From: Bacteroidales bacterium UBA1745
Lineage (GTDB): Bacteria; Bacteroidota; Bacteroidia; Bacteroidales; UBA932
NCBI GenBank assembly: GCA_002314885.1
Contig: DCHT01000070.1
Span: 1-27,642, forward strand
Length of the DNA: 27,642 bases
Direction of reading: 5' to 3'
In this document: positions 14,277 through 21,891 of the stretch, piece by piece
Layout of the letters: each line of letters opens with the position of its first letter
How positions within the stretch are numbered: the first letter of the stretch is position 1
Translations under genes and position numbers: made by a program
The notes under the pieces: model-generated
Database searches by the model: none
What the model was told of the DNA's origin: nothing
What the model saw: only the letters and a program-made list of their open reading frames with translations

Positions 14277-14307
14277 CAAATTTAGACAAAACTTCGGATT
14301 ATGCAAA
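14277..14307 (-). promoter_or_regulatory. Consensus promoter of the mini-ORF / barrel-protein leader
   Basis: On the minus strand TTTG (14307-14304), a 19-bp spacer and TAAATTTG (14284-14277) match the Bacteroidota consensus exactly. Transcription should start near 14270. The bases after the -7 box (CACT) are the same as at the sigma-factor promoter at 14950-14980. Confidence 0.8.
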
Positions 14308-14346
14308 TATTTTTATACAAAATAGGAAGCTCTCTGTCTCGATTCA

Positions 14347-14925
14347 CTAGCAAGCAGCCTGCATCGGGCCGTAGTAGAGGACTCTGAGGGCCTTGCGGGT
14401 GTCGTGCACGCGCTTGTTCATCACGTTGAGTGCGACGCCTTCTTCCTCGGCCATCTCCTGGTTGGTCATTTCCATACTGAGCATAATGGCGGTGCGCTGC
14501 TGGACAGGGGAGAGCTGTGCGATGGCGGCGTGGAGCCTCATCTCAGCCTCTTCAGCCTCGGCTGCCTCGTCCATCTGGGTGAAGATGTGGTCTGCTGAGT
14601 AGCAGTCGTCACAGGTGAAGCTGCTGACCGTTTCCGGCTTCACGTCGTAGCTGACGGTGCAGATGTTCTTCCTGCTCCTGCCTTCCTGCAGCCTGGTCAT
14701 GGCCTCGGCGGCGGTGATTGAGTTGTTCATTGCTGCGACTGCGATGTAAGCCTGTGCGTTGCCCTTTTCTGGGTCAAAGCTGTTGTTCTCAAGGACATTG
14801 AGTAAAGTGTCGCTGACTACATCCTCGGAATCCTGATAGTTCAGTTTCTTTCCGTGAGCAAGGCTCCTGAAGTAGACCTGGTTGATGATGTCCTGAATCT
14901 GGGTTTCTGTAAATTTCTTCTGCAT
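14347..14925 (-). CDS. RNA polymerase sigma-70-family factor (ECF-like)
   Basis: A 192-residue sigma factor. A region-2-like segment (about residues 10-90, QDSEDVVSDTLLNVLENN) is joined by a linker to a region-4 helix-turn-helix (about 130-185, LSPVQQRTAIMLSMEMTNQEMAEEEGVALNVMNKRVHDTRKAL). The linker holds an unusual CDDC and another nearby Cys, which could respond to metal or redox state; that is an inference. The ATG at 14925 is used because the upstream in-frame ATG at 14952 lies inside the -7 box of the likely promoter. No anti-sigma gene is adjacent; downstream on the same strand are the mini-ORF and the barrel-protein gene. Confidence 0.85.
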   Translation of the reverse strand: MQKKFTETQIQDIINQVYFRSLAHGKKLNYQDSEDVVSDTLLNVLENNSFDPEKGNAQAYIAVAAMNNSITAAEAMTRLQEGRSRKNICTVSYDVKPETVSSFTCDDCYSADHIFTQMDEAAEAEEAEMRLHAAIAQLSPVQQRTAIMLSMEMTNQEMAEEEGVALNVMNKRVHDTRKALRVLYYGPMQAAC

Positions 14926-14949
14926 AAGCTTTGTGTTTTTGTTACAGTG

Positions 14950-14980
14950 CAAACTTATGCAAATGTTATTGCAAACCCAA
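14950..14980 (-). promoter_or_regulatory. Promoter of the sigma-factor gene
   Basis: TTGG (14980-14977), a 19-bp spacer and TAAGTTTG (14957-14950) on the minus strand match the Bacteroidota promoter pattern with one mismatch. Transcription near 14943 gives an 18-nt leader to the ATG at 14925. Confidence 0.65.
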
Positions 14981-15077
14981 CATTCTTTTCTTTTTCACCG
15001 CTGTTTTACGAAGTATTTGGCGGATTTTAGCTTGAAGTGTAAAGTGTATGTTTACAAGTGGTGCAGAACTAGTGGCA

Positions 15078-16172
15078 CTACTTCTGCGCCACTTTGCTGT
15101 CGCTGTAATTGCTGGCCATCCGCTGCAGGCGCTTGACCATCTCGCTGCGGATCTCGTCGGGCGACTCGACCTCGATGTGCTCGTACTGCATCAGGGCGGT
15201 GAAGAGCTCGTAGTTCTTCCTGACGCGGATCTGCAGCCTCACGAATTCGTCGGTTTCTTCGATCTCGGTCTGGCTGGCGTGGAGCTTCTTGGTCCTGATA
15301 CGGTCCAGATCCAGGTTCGGCCACTCGGTTCCTGGGATGAGCTTCGGAACCTTGATTACGATGTCCAGCACAGGATTGGTCGTGATCAGAGTGGCGCCGA
15401 TGACCTCGGTGAAGAACTGCGACGGCTCGATAGGACACTTGAGGTGGAGGAGTCCCGAAGTCATCCTCGGACGGTCTACCTTCAAGGTGCTGCGGTCTAT
15501 TCTGTCGATGGCGTAGTTGCGTGGCTGAGTGAATTTTCCGGATGCGCTATCGTCTTCACGGTCAAGGCTTTCAACCAGGTTACCTTTATCATCGATGCGG
15601 TCACGTCTGTACTCCCACGCGAGCAGGAACCAGCGTCCGTTATACTGCTTCAGATAGTAGGGCTGTATGCTGTAGACATACCAGTATTTGAAGGCAGTGT
15701 GGTAGCGGAAGGTCAGCGGAGTCTGCTCCCGGATGTGCCTGTAGATGGTCCAGACGAGATCACCGTTGTTCAGCAGTTCGCTGGACTCGAAGGAAATGCT
15801 CTCGCCCTGGACGCGACCGGACTCGTCCAGGCGCTTCTTGATCGCCTCGATGGCCGGTTTGATGTAGGGGAGACCCCGCACCGACTCGAGGATCTTCAGG
15901 GCGTCGCGGATGTTGCCGTACTCGGAATCGGACAGTTTCGTGCCGTTGATCCTCTCGGAATCGGCCGTATACCTGTAGATGGCCTTGCGTTTCCTGGTGA
16001 ATACATCGATCCTGATGTTCGGAAAGAGCCTCTGCATCTCGTGCAGATCCTTGTAGACCTGCTGTTTGCTCACTCCGCAGGCCTCCACGAGGGTCTGGAT
16101 GTCCGCCCCGTCTGCGGTTGAGAGACAGGTGTCGATCCTGATGTATCTTTCGAGGGCGTTCTTGTTTACCAT
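15078..16172 (-). CDS. WYL-domain transcriptional regulator
   Basis: A 364-residue DNA-binding regulator. The N terminus (residues 1-75) is a winged-helix-like segment (ALERYIRIDTCLS, LVEACGVSKQQVYKDLHEMQ). A WYL-type domain follows (about 145-240, LTFRYHTAFKYWYVYSIQPYYLKQYNGRWFLLAW, then YAIDRIDR), and a C-terminal extension of the WCX kind ends near 350. WYL proteins bind small ligands or nucleic acids and often repress or activate neighbouring genes. It is divergent from the DUF389 gene with overlapping promoters, which suggests it controls that gene, itself, or both. A GTG two codons upstream (16178) is an alternative start but lies at the -7 box. Confidence 0.9.
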   Translation of the reverse strand: MVNKNALERYIRIDTCLSTADGADIQTLVEACGVSKQQVYKDLHEMQRLFPNIRIDVFTRKRKAIYRYTADSERINGTKLSDSEYGNIRDALKILESVRGLPYIKPAIEAIKKRLDESGRVQGESISFESSELLNNGDLVWTIYRHIREQTPLTFRYHTAFKYWYVYSIQPYYLKQYNGRWFLLAWEYRRDRIDDKGNLVESLDREDDSASGKFTQPRNYAIDRIDRSTLKVDRPRMTSGLLHLKCPIEPSQFFTEVIGATLITTNPVLDIVIKVPKLIPGTEWPNLDLDRIRTKKLHASQTEIEETDEFVRLQIRVRKNYELFTALMQYEHIEVESPDEIRSEMVKRLQRMASNYSDSKVAQK

Positions 16173-16177
16173 ATCCA

Positions 16178-16185
16178 CAAATTTA
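16178..16185 (-). promoter_or_regulatory. -7 box of the WYL regulator gene, close to its start codon
   Basis: TAAATTTG on the minus strand ends only six bases before the ATG at 16172, so the message would be leaderless or nearly so. No clear -33 element is visible. The box lies 12 bp from the oppositely oriented box of the DUF389 gene. Confidence 0.5.
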
Positions 16186-16197
16186 AGCGACTTTTCT

Positions 16198-16205
16198 TAT
16201 ATTTG
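16198..16205 (+). promoter_or_regulatory. -7 box of the DUF389 gene
   Basis: TATATTTG matches TAnnTTTG; transcription near 16212 would give a leader of about 17 nt to the ATG at 16229. The divergent arrangement with the WYL promoter leaves little room, so one regulator could act on both. Confidence 0.55.
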
Positions 16206-16228
16206 CCCTATATATACGATATAATAAT

Positions 16229-17587
16229 ATGGAAAACAGCAACAGAACCGGGGCGATCAGGAACTACCTCAAAGACATAGTAAACCTGTCAGGCGACGTC
16301 GATCTCGCTCAGGCTCAGATAAATATCAGGAACAATATCCCATTCCGCGGTCCGACCGTCTATATTCTTGCGATTGCAGTGGTCATCGCATCAGTGGGCT
16401 TGAACGTCAATTCCATACCTGTCATCATCGGCGCGATGCTCATATCTCCGTTGATGGGACCTATCTTCGGATTCGGTCTCGGCTTCGGTACCAATGATAT
16501 GCCGCTCATCGTCAAGTCGCTCAAGCACCTCGGAATAATGATGCTGATAAGTATCACAGCATCAACTCTTTACTTCCTGTTGACTCCACTGAAGCTTCCG
16601 AACCCTACGGAACTTATGGCCAGGACGAGCCCTACCATTTACGACGTGCTCATAGCCTTCTTCGGAGGCCTTGCAGGTATGCTTGAGACTGCCCGCAAGG
16701 ACAAAGGAACCGTACTTTCCGGCGTGGCGATCGCAACCGCCCTGATGCCGCCTCTCTGTACCGTGGGATACGGTATCGCCACACTCAACTGGATGTACGC
16801 CCTCGGCGCCCTCTATCTCTTCACGATCAACGGCATATTCATTACGCTCGCCGGCTGGGGAGTCGTGAAATACCTGCATTTCCCATCCGTCAAGTTCGAA
16901 TCTGAGGCAAAACGCCGCACCAGAACCTTCACAATCGGCCTGATAATGACTATCCTTATCGTTCCGAGCGTCTTTACCGCTGTCAGCGTCATCCGCAAGG
17001 CCAATCTCGAGTCCAATCTCAAATTGTTCCTTGCAGAGCACAAGACTATGGGCAAGAGTTACATCTACGACACCAAGACCATCGAGTCCGGCAAACTCTG
17101 GAACAAGGAGATGGAAGTCGAACTCTACCTGGCAGGCGAGGCTCTCTCTCCGGAAAGCCGTCTGACTCTCGAAGAACAGGCTAGGGACCTTGGTCTCAAA
17201 GTGAAGATCTACGACAATGCGACCGTGGACATACTCTCCGAAAGCGAGGTCATCAACGTCATACAGAAGCAGCACGAAGCCAGCCTGGCGGAGAAGAACG
17301 ACCAGATAAAGGCACTTGAAGCAGAACTTTCGGCATATAAGGATAAAGTGCTGCCATCTCAGCAGTTATCAAAGGAAATTAGAACTCAGTTCCCGGCCGT
17401 TTCAGAGGTCTCTCTGGCCTGGGCACAGACTGTCAGCGGCAACGATTCGGAAACTCTCAAGGACGAAGTCGTAGTGATCGTCAGCTGCAAGTCCAAGTTC
17501 AGCAAGGCCGACGCCGAAAAACTTCAGGCCTGGCTGAAGGTTCGACTCAATGTCGCTAATGTCAGGATCATCCAGGAAGATAAATAA
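16229..17587 (+). CDS. DUF389 family membrane protein
   Basis: A 452-residue inner-membrane protein. After a short soluble N terminus come about six to seven hydrophobic helices between residues 43 and 255, including the DUF389-type segments GLNVNSIPVIIGAMLISPLMGPI and SGVAIATALMPPLCTVGYG. The C-terminal 190 residues are soluble, with a likely coiled coil near 335-375 (rich in Glu, Lys and Ala heptads). The biochemical function of DUF389 proteins is not established. It is divergent from the WYL regulator and followed one base after its stop by a YiiX-like lipoprotein gene, so the two products are probably co-expressed and may act together at the envelope. Confidence 0.88.
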   Translation: MENSNRTGAIRNYLKDIVNLSGDVDLAQAQINIRNNIPFRGPTVYILAIAVVIASVGLNVNSIPVIIGAMLISPLMGPIFGFGLGFGTNDMPLIVKSLKHLGIMMLISITASTLYFLLTPLKLPNPTELMARTSPTIYDVLIAFFGGLAGMLETARKDKGTVLSGVAIATALMPPLCTVGYGIATLNWMYALGALYLFTINGIFITLAGWGVVKYLHFPSVKFESEAKRRTRTFTIGLIMTILIVPSVFTAVSVIRKANLESNLKLFLAEHKTMGKSYIYDTKTIESGKLWNKEMEVELYLAGEALSPESRLTLEEQARDLGLKVKIYDNATVDILSESEVINVIQKQHEASLAEKNDQIKALEAELSAYKDKVLPSQQLSKEIRTQFPAVSEVSLAWAQTVSGNDSETLKDEVVVIVSCKSKFSKADAEKLQAWLKVRLNVANVRIIQEDK

Positions 17588-17588
17588 T

Positions 17589-18290
17589 ATGCGCTGCAAA
17601 TCACTCTTAGTCTCAGCATTCGCGGCCGCAGCCCTCGTTGGCTGCACCGGCAACAGATGTCCGCTGCAGAATGCCGACCTCGTGTTCGTGCGTGACGGCG
17701 GCTCCCTTATGGATGCCGCAATCACGGCTGCAACGGGCTCAGAGGCCGAATCCTTCTCCCACGTGGCTATAATAGAAGTGGTCAAGGACGAAATATTCGT
17801 AATCGAGGCTGCTCCGGAGCTCGGAGTCGTAAGACGTCCGTTCGCGGAGTTCAAGGCAGATAACTGCAAAGGAAGCATATCTGAGTCACTTGTGTTCAAG
17901 CGTATCAAGCCTGAAATCGTCCAGCAGTTGGCTGACAGCAGGGAAGTGGCCCCCGATCAGATACTCGCCGAGTTCGTGGAGGTCGCAAAGACTATGGTCG
18001 GGCTGCCTTATGATTTCTACTACCTGCCTATGAACGGTATGGAATATTGCAGTGAGCTTGTCTATGACTCCTATGTCGAGATGACCCCTAAGCCTTGGGA
18101 CCCACATCTCTTCCAAGCCAGCCCAATGAACTTCTATGATGCCGATGGAGAGCTCCCTGATTTCTGGAAATTCAGCTTCGAAGAGATACTCGAAGTGCCT
18201 GTTCCTCAAGGAGTACCTGGTACAAATCCGAACACTATGTCTCAAGAGCCTATTCTGATGGATATTGAGGGCTTCGAAAGGCTTAAATAG
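17589..18290 (+). CDS. YiiX/NlpC-P60-like cysteine hydrolase, lipoprotein
   Basis: A 233-residue lipoprotein (signal MRCKSLLVSAFAAAALVGC, lipidated Cys19). The fold resembles the permuted papain-like YiiX/YebB group: an early ADLVFVRDGG strand, FSHVAIIE with H58, and YCSELVYDSY with C154 as the likely nucleophile. Such enzymes are usually amidases or peptidases, some acting on cell-wall peptides or lipids; the substrate here is unknown. The ATG one base after the DUF389 stop is preferred over an in-frame ATG 39 bases upstream, because it starts the signal peptide. The tight spacing indicates an operon with DUF389. Confidence 0.85.
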   Translation: MRCKSLLVSAFAAAALVGCTGNRCPLQNADLVFVRDGGSLMDAAITAATGSEAESFSHVAIIEVVKDEIFVIEAAPELGVVRRPFAEFKADNCKGSISESLVFKRIKPEIVQQLADSREVAPDQILAEFVEVAKTMVGLPYDFYYLPMNGMEYCSELVYDSYVEMTPKPWDPHLFQASPMNFYDADGELPDFWKFSFEEILEVPVPQGVPGTNPNTMSQEPILMDIEGFERLK

Positions 18291-18343
18291 GTATATAACA
18301 AAAATGTTAATAGTAAAAACAAAAAAGTTAAATATATAAGAAA

Positions 18344-19192
18344 ATGAAGAAGTTAACTATTGTTTTGAGCATTATGTTGCTCACAAGTACGGCTGCCTTC
18401 GCCTGGGGCCGTCAGGGACACGCAACAGTGGCTAGAATAGCCGAAGATTACCTTACTGAGACCACCAAAAAGGCACTTTCGGAATACCTTCACGGCGAGT
18501 CTATCGTGAACTATGCGTCATACGCGGACGACTTCAAGGACGCCCTTCCTTACGACTATGGTTTCGTGGGTGAGGACGGCAAACAGGTGCGTGCATACCC
18601 TCATACTTTCGAGGTGGATATGAACTTCAAACCATACCCGACCACCAATGACAACGGTCGCTATGTGAAGAACTGCCTCTGTTTCATCGAACAGTACGCT
18701 GATGATCTTCGCAAAGGCGCAAAGGATATGGACGACAGCACCAGATTTGTCAAAATCGTGATGATCGTGCACTGGCTCGGCGATATGCACTGCCCTGAGC
18801 ACATCCGTTATTATCCGGAGGATATGACCATCGGAGGCTACAATGTGATCTACAACAAGGAAGAACTCCGCTACCACACTTTCTGGGATCGTGAGTGCAT
18901 TACCGTACGTTATCCTTGGAGTTTCAGTGACCTGGCCTATCTCTTTGATACTGCGTCAGATAAGGAGCGTAAGGAGATTGTCGCAGGCGACGTATGGGAT
19001 TGGGCAGAAGACTGTGCAGTGGCTTCCTGGCCTGTGCATTCAATCAAGCCTGGCGACAAGCTGACCGGAAAATGGGTGAGCGCACAGCTTCCGCTTGTAC
19101 GCTCACAGATCCGCAATGCCGGCTACCGCCTGGCAAAAGTGCTCAATATTTGTTTTGACGCGAAATACGCCAAGAAGAACGCTACCAATTAA
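18344..19192 (+). CDS. S1/P1-family nuclease
   Basis: A 282-residue periplasmic or secreted nuclease cutting single-stranded DNA and RNA and often removing 3' phosphates. A signal peptide is cleaved after AFA, leaving Trp21 as the mature N terminus, as required because its backbone binds zinc in this family. The other zinc ligands are visible with P1 nuclease spacing: H26, D62, H87, H143 and D147, H153 (HWLGDMHCPEH), H178 and D182 (HTFWD). So the three-zinc site looks complete. It starts 53 bp after the YiiX-like gene, with no clear promoter in the AT-rich gap. Its 3' end overlaps the convergent WG-repeat gene by 11 bp. Confidence 0.94.
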   Translation: MKKLTIVLSIMLLTSTAAFAWGRQGHATVARIAEDYLTETTKKALSEYLHGESIVNYASYADDFKDALPYDYGFVGEDGKQVRAYPHTFEVDMNFKPYPTTNDNGRYVKNCLCFIEQYADDLRKGAKDMDDSTRFVKIVMIVHWLGDMHCPEHIRYYPEDMTIGGYNVIYNKEELRYHTFWDRECITVRYPWSFSDLAYLFDTASDKERKEIVAGDVWDWAEDCAVASWPVHSIKPGDKLTGKWVSAQLPLVRSQIRNAGYRLAKVLNICFDAKYAKKNATN

Positions 19193-21104
19193 GCTCTGCC
19201 AGCTTTGACAGATAGTTGGAGCTCAGGAGGTTCTTGAATTCCAGATTAGGGAAATCCTGAGGCCTGAACTGAGTCCTTGCGATCACGAGACCGCATTCGT
19301 TCAGGACGAGATAGTTTTCACCTATGTAAGAGATTGTATTGCACTCAGCGATGGTCCTTACATAGGTGTTATCGTTTTCATAGAGATTCACCTGTATGTA
19401 GAACTTGTAGTTGTAATCGTGGATGTCATCCCAGAGATAGCCTATCTGAGCAGGGTTGACGATCTTCGAGCGGTCTATCTTCACTGGGATGAGGTCGAGG
19501 CCGATATAGCGGTCGTTCTTGCCTCCAAAATAGATGTCTTCATCGATTTCAGTGCCATATCCAACGTTGTCGAACTTGTCGACGAATTTGATGTGGAGAG
19601 GGTTCTTTTCTATCTTAATCTTTACATTACCTTCCTCATTGCAAGTCGCTTTGCTGCAATTGAGTACGTCACCGATGTAGAACTTCCTGCCGAAGATGCG
19701 AGCGTGCCTTGAGAGGTCGTTTACCATATCACGTTCCTTAGGTGAAAGGGCTGGGAGCTGGGAGTATGAGAGCACTCCGACATTCTCCATCTCATAGACC
19801 TTCCTCTGACGGTCCTTGGCCTTATACCAGTTGGTGAGCATCTCGTAGTCAGCGTTGTTGAATTCAAGCAGGGAGATAAAGTTTGAGGATGGGTAAGTGC
19901 AGTTGCGGAGGGCGATGCTGTTCTCAGTTATGTCCGCGTTGATGTCGTAGAAGAGCACATATTCGCTCTCTTTGCCGTTTCCGTGGGCGCGGTAGATCAG
20001 TGCGTCGTTGCTGAATACGGTGAAATAACCCCAGTCGCTGATGATATTCACGCATTCGCCGTTGGCCTCGTAGAGCACTGCCTGGATGGTGTAGTGACTG
20101 CCGTCGGTATAGATGATGTCGCCCGTGTGCTGTTCTCCGGTCTTGACGAGTTCGAGGCGCACGAAACGGCAGGAATTAAGCCCCCAGTCGACATAGCAGT
20201 TGCGTACGAGGTCGACGAGAGGGGCACAGGATACCTTTGTCAGGGAGCTGGAACCGCTGCTGGTGCAGCTGCGTATGGTATTTCTGTGCATACGCATACC
20301 TATGAGCCTGTGGCCGTAAGCTACAGCCAGGAGATCGTCGTTGCCCGTATAATAAGGCGCAACGGCTCCAGGAAGGGCTACAAAGCTGCCTACAGGCGAG
20401 CCTGCATCGTTGAAGGTCTCCTGAGTCAGGCATACGTCGAGGGTGTTGTAGCCGTCGGTAGTCTGACGGATCTTGAGATGGTATGGCTCGATGACATAAC
20501 TGCCGCTTTCGTTGATGACGCCCATAAGGCCGGTCTCGCGGTCGGTTACGATTGCCCTGCCGTTGCTGAAGCTCGGACGCTCAGCGAACTGAGGCTCTGC
20601 GACGGTCGCGCCCTCGAGGTTGTACATACCCCACATATGCACGCGTGACTGCGTATATACATTAGGTTCGACGAGGTCCACATAGCGGTCGGCGTATATG
20701 ATCCTGCTCTTGTTGGTCATATGGATATTGACGCACTCGAGCGGTATGATTTCGGCGCCTTCAGTGTTTATGACTCCGTGGTATTTGACCTTGTCGATCT
20801 TGTTCCATACTTCGGAAAGCCCGTTCTTGTTGAAACCGTCAATGTCATCATATATAGGCTGTACGGTGAATTCACCTAAAGTGTTGATTGCACCCCATTT
20901 CTCGTTTACTTCGACCAATGCATAGCCGTCGTCGAACTTCTTCGCCTTGTCGAACTGAGGCTCGATGACCCATTCCTTGGCTTTATTGATGTAGCCGAAT
21001 TTCTTGGTAGCCTTGTCTTTCTGTACCTTGAGGTCGTCGTTTCCGGCCAATACGAGGACGGACGCGGTGAGCATCATCGTGGCAATCGTCAGAATACGTT
21101 TCAT
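19182..21104 (-). CDS. WG-repeat protein with unknown C-terminal region, exported
   Basis: A 640-residue protein with an N-terminal signal sequence (MKRILTIATMMLTASVLVLAG). Residues about 35-210 contain roughly five WG-type repeats, recognisable from FGYINKAKEWVIEPQFDKA, WGAINTLGEFTVQPIYDDI, HGVINTEGAEIIP, WGMYNLEGATVAEPQF and MGVINESGSYVIEPYHL. WG repeats are thought to form beta structures for binding, with no enzymatic activity known. Residues about 230-640 match no family that I recognise; they appear rich in beta strands, aromatic residues and Asp/Asn. The start codon is 11 bp after the trmO stop, so the two are probably co-transcribed. Confidence 0.8.
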   Translation of the reverse strand: MKRILTIATMMLTASVLVLAGNDDLKVQKDKATKKFGYINKAKEWVIEPQFDKAKKFDDGYALVEVNEKWGAINTLGEFTVQPIYDDIDGFNKNGLSEVWNKIDKVKYHGVINTEGAEIIPLECVNIHMTNKSRIIYADRYVDLVEPNVYTQSRVHMWGMYNLEGATVAEPQFAERPSFSNGRAIVTDRETGLMGVINESGSYVIEPYHLKIRQTTDGYNTLDVCLTQETFNDAGSPVGSFVALPGAVAPYYTGNDDLLAVAYGHRLIGMRMHRNTIRSCTSSGSSSLTKVSCAPLVDLVRNCYVDWGLNSCRFVRLELVKTGEQHTGDIIYTDGSHYTIQAVLYEANGECVNIISDWGYFTVFSNDALIYRAHGNGKESEYVLFYDINADITENSIALRNCTYPSSNFISLLEFNNADYEMLTNWYKAKDRQRKVYEMENVGVLSYSQLPALSPKERDMVNDLSRHARIFGRKFYIGDVLNCSKATCNEEGNVKIKIEKNPLHIKFVDKFDNVGYGTEIDEDIYFGGKNDRYIGLDLIPVKIDRSKIVNPAQIGYLWDDIHDYNYKFYIQVNLYENDNTYVRTIAECNTISYIGENYLVLNECGLVIARTQFRPQDFPNLEFKNLLSSNYLSKLAELNW

Positions 21105-21115
21105 AATGAATAGTT

Positions 21116-21826
21116 TTATTTTAGAATATTTTCGATTTCAGTGACCGTCAGGACCTTGTCCGCAACGGTGAAGTGTACGTTGTAATGTCCAAAAGTCAGG
21201 CCATAAACCCTCTCTGGGTCATCCTGATAGGACGGGCGAGGGTCCAACTCCAGCACCTGACGCAGCGAGGAGAGCCTTTTCGGGCTCATTTTTGCGCCTT
21301 CGGCCTCCGGGATGATTACATCCACGTGTCTTTCGTCCAAAGTGTCTACATAGCCGCTGCGGGCCTCAGGATGGCTGTCCGCGTATGTGATATAAGGTTT
21401 GATGTCGTAAATCGGCGTTCCATCCATCAGATCGGCTCCACGAACCCATATAACAGGGGCTTCGGGCCCTTCCAGGTCGATATGGTCAATTCGTATGGCG
21501 GAGAGCCCTAGCGGATTCGGGCGGAAAGGGGAGCGGGTGGCAAATACGCCCATAGTGGCATTGCCTCCCAGTCTCGGAGGACGCACCGTAGGCTGCCAGG
21601 CCTGCTTGGAAGTCTCTGCAGAGGCGTTTCTACGGCGGTTGGCGGAGAATTCCCAGATCAGCCACAGGTAGTCGAAGCCTTCAAGGCCTCTGACCGCATC
21701 CTTGTTGCGATAGGCCGGTTCGAACACTATCCTGCCCAACAGTTCATCGGCAAGCCCGCTCTGGCGTGGAATGCCGAATTTCTCAGGGAACTCAGTCCTG
21801 ATATGTGCTATTGCTTCTATTGTCAT
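21116..21826 (-). CDS. trmO: tRNA (N6-threonylcarbamoyladenosine(37)-N6)-methyltransferase TrmO
   Basis: A 236-residue SAM-dependent enzyme (TsaA/YaeB family) that methylates t6A at position 37 of a threonine tRNA. The family fingerprint is present: IAHIRTEFPEKFGIPRQ at the N terminus, GVFATRSPFRPNPLGLS (near residues 93-109) and GADLMDGTPIYDIKPYI (near 130-146), plus the C-terminal extension with VYGLTFGHYNVHF. It is the first gene of a two-gene unit with the WG-repeat gene, and its promoter is back to back with that of the lipoprotein gene at 21892. Confidence 0.93.
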   Translation of the reverse strand: MTIEAIAHIRTEFPEKFGIPRQSGLADELLGRIVFEPAYRNKDAVRGLEGFDYLWLIWEFSANRRRNASAETSKQAWQPTVRPPRLGGNATMGVFATRSPFRPNPLGLSAIRIDHIDLEGPEAPVIWVRGADLMDGTPIYDIKPYITYADSHPEARSGYVDTLDERHVDVIIPEAEGAKMSPKRLSSLRQVLELDPRPSYQDDPERVYGLTFGHYNVHFTVADKVLTVTEIENILK

Positions 21827-21831
21827 CCTTG

Positions 21832-21839
21832 CAAATATA
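21832..21839 (-). promoter_or_regulatory. -7 box of trmO
   Basis: TATATTTG on the minus strand lies six bases before the ATG at 21826, implying a very short or absent leader. No clear -33 element is visible. It mirrors the box at 21861-21868 across a 21-bp spacer. Confidence 0.5.
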
Positions 21840-21860
21840 GTAAAACTGCCTCGGAATTGC

Positions 21861-21868
21861 TATATTTG
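21861..21868 (+). promoter_or_regulatory. -7 box of the propeller-like lipoprotein gene
   Basis: TATATTTG on the + strand, 23 bp before the ATG at 21892. Together with the trmO box it makes an inverted pair CAAATATA-N21-TATATTTG, so the two divergent promoters share their upstream DNA. Confidence 0.55.
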
Positions 21869-21891
21869 CTTCATATCCATATAATTGTAAT

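Noticed and set aside
14926..14952. Longer start of the sigma factor at 14952
   Set aside because: This ATG lies within the -7 box of the likely promoter.
15048..16121. 357-codon + strand frame opposite the WYL gene
   Set aside because: The minus-strand WYL protein has clear domains, so the + strand frame is a shadow with low-complexity Leu/Val/Asp content.
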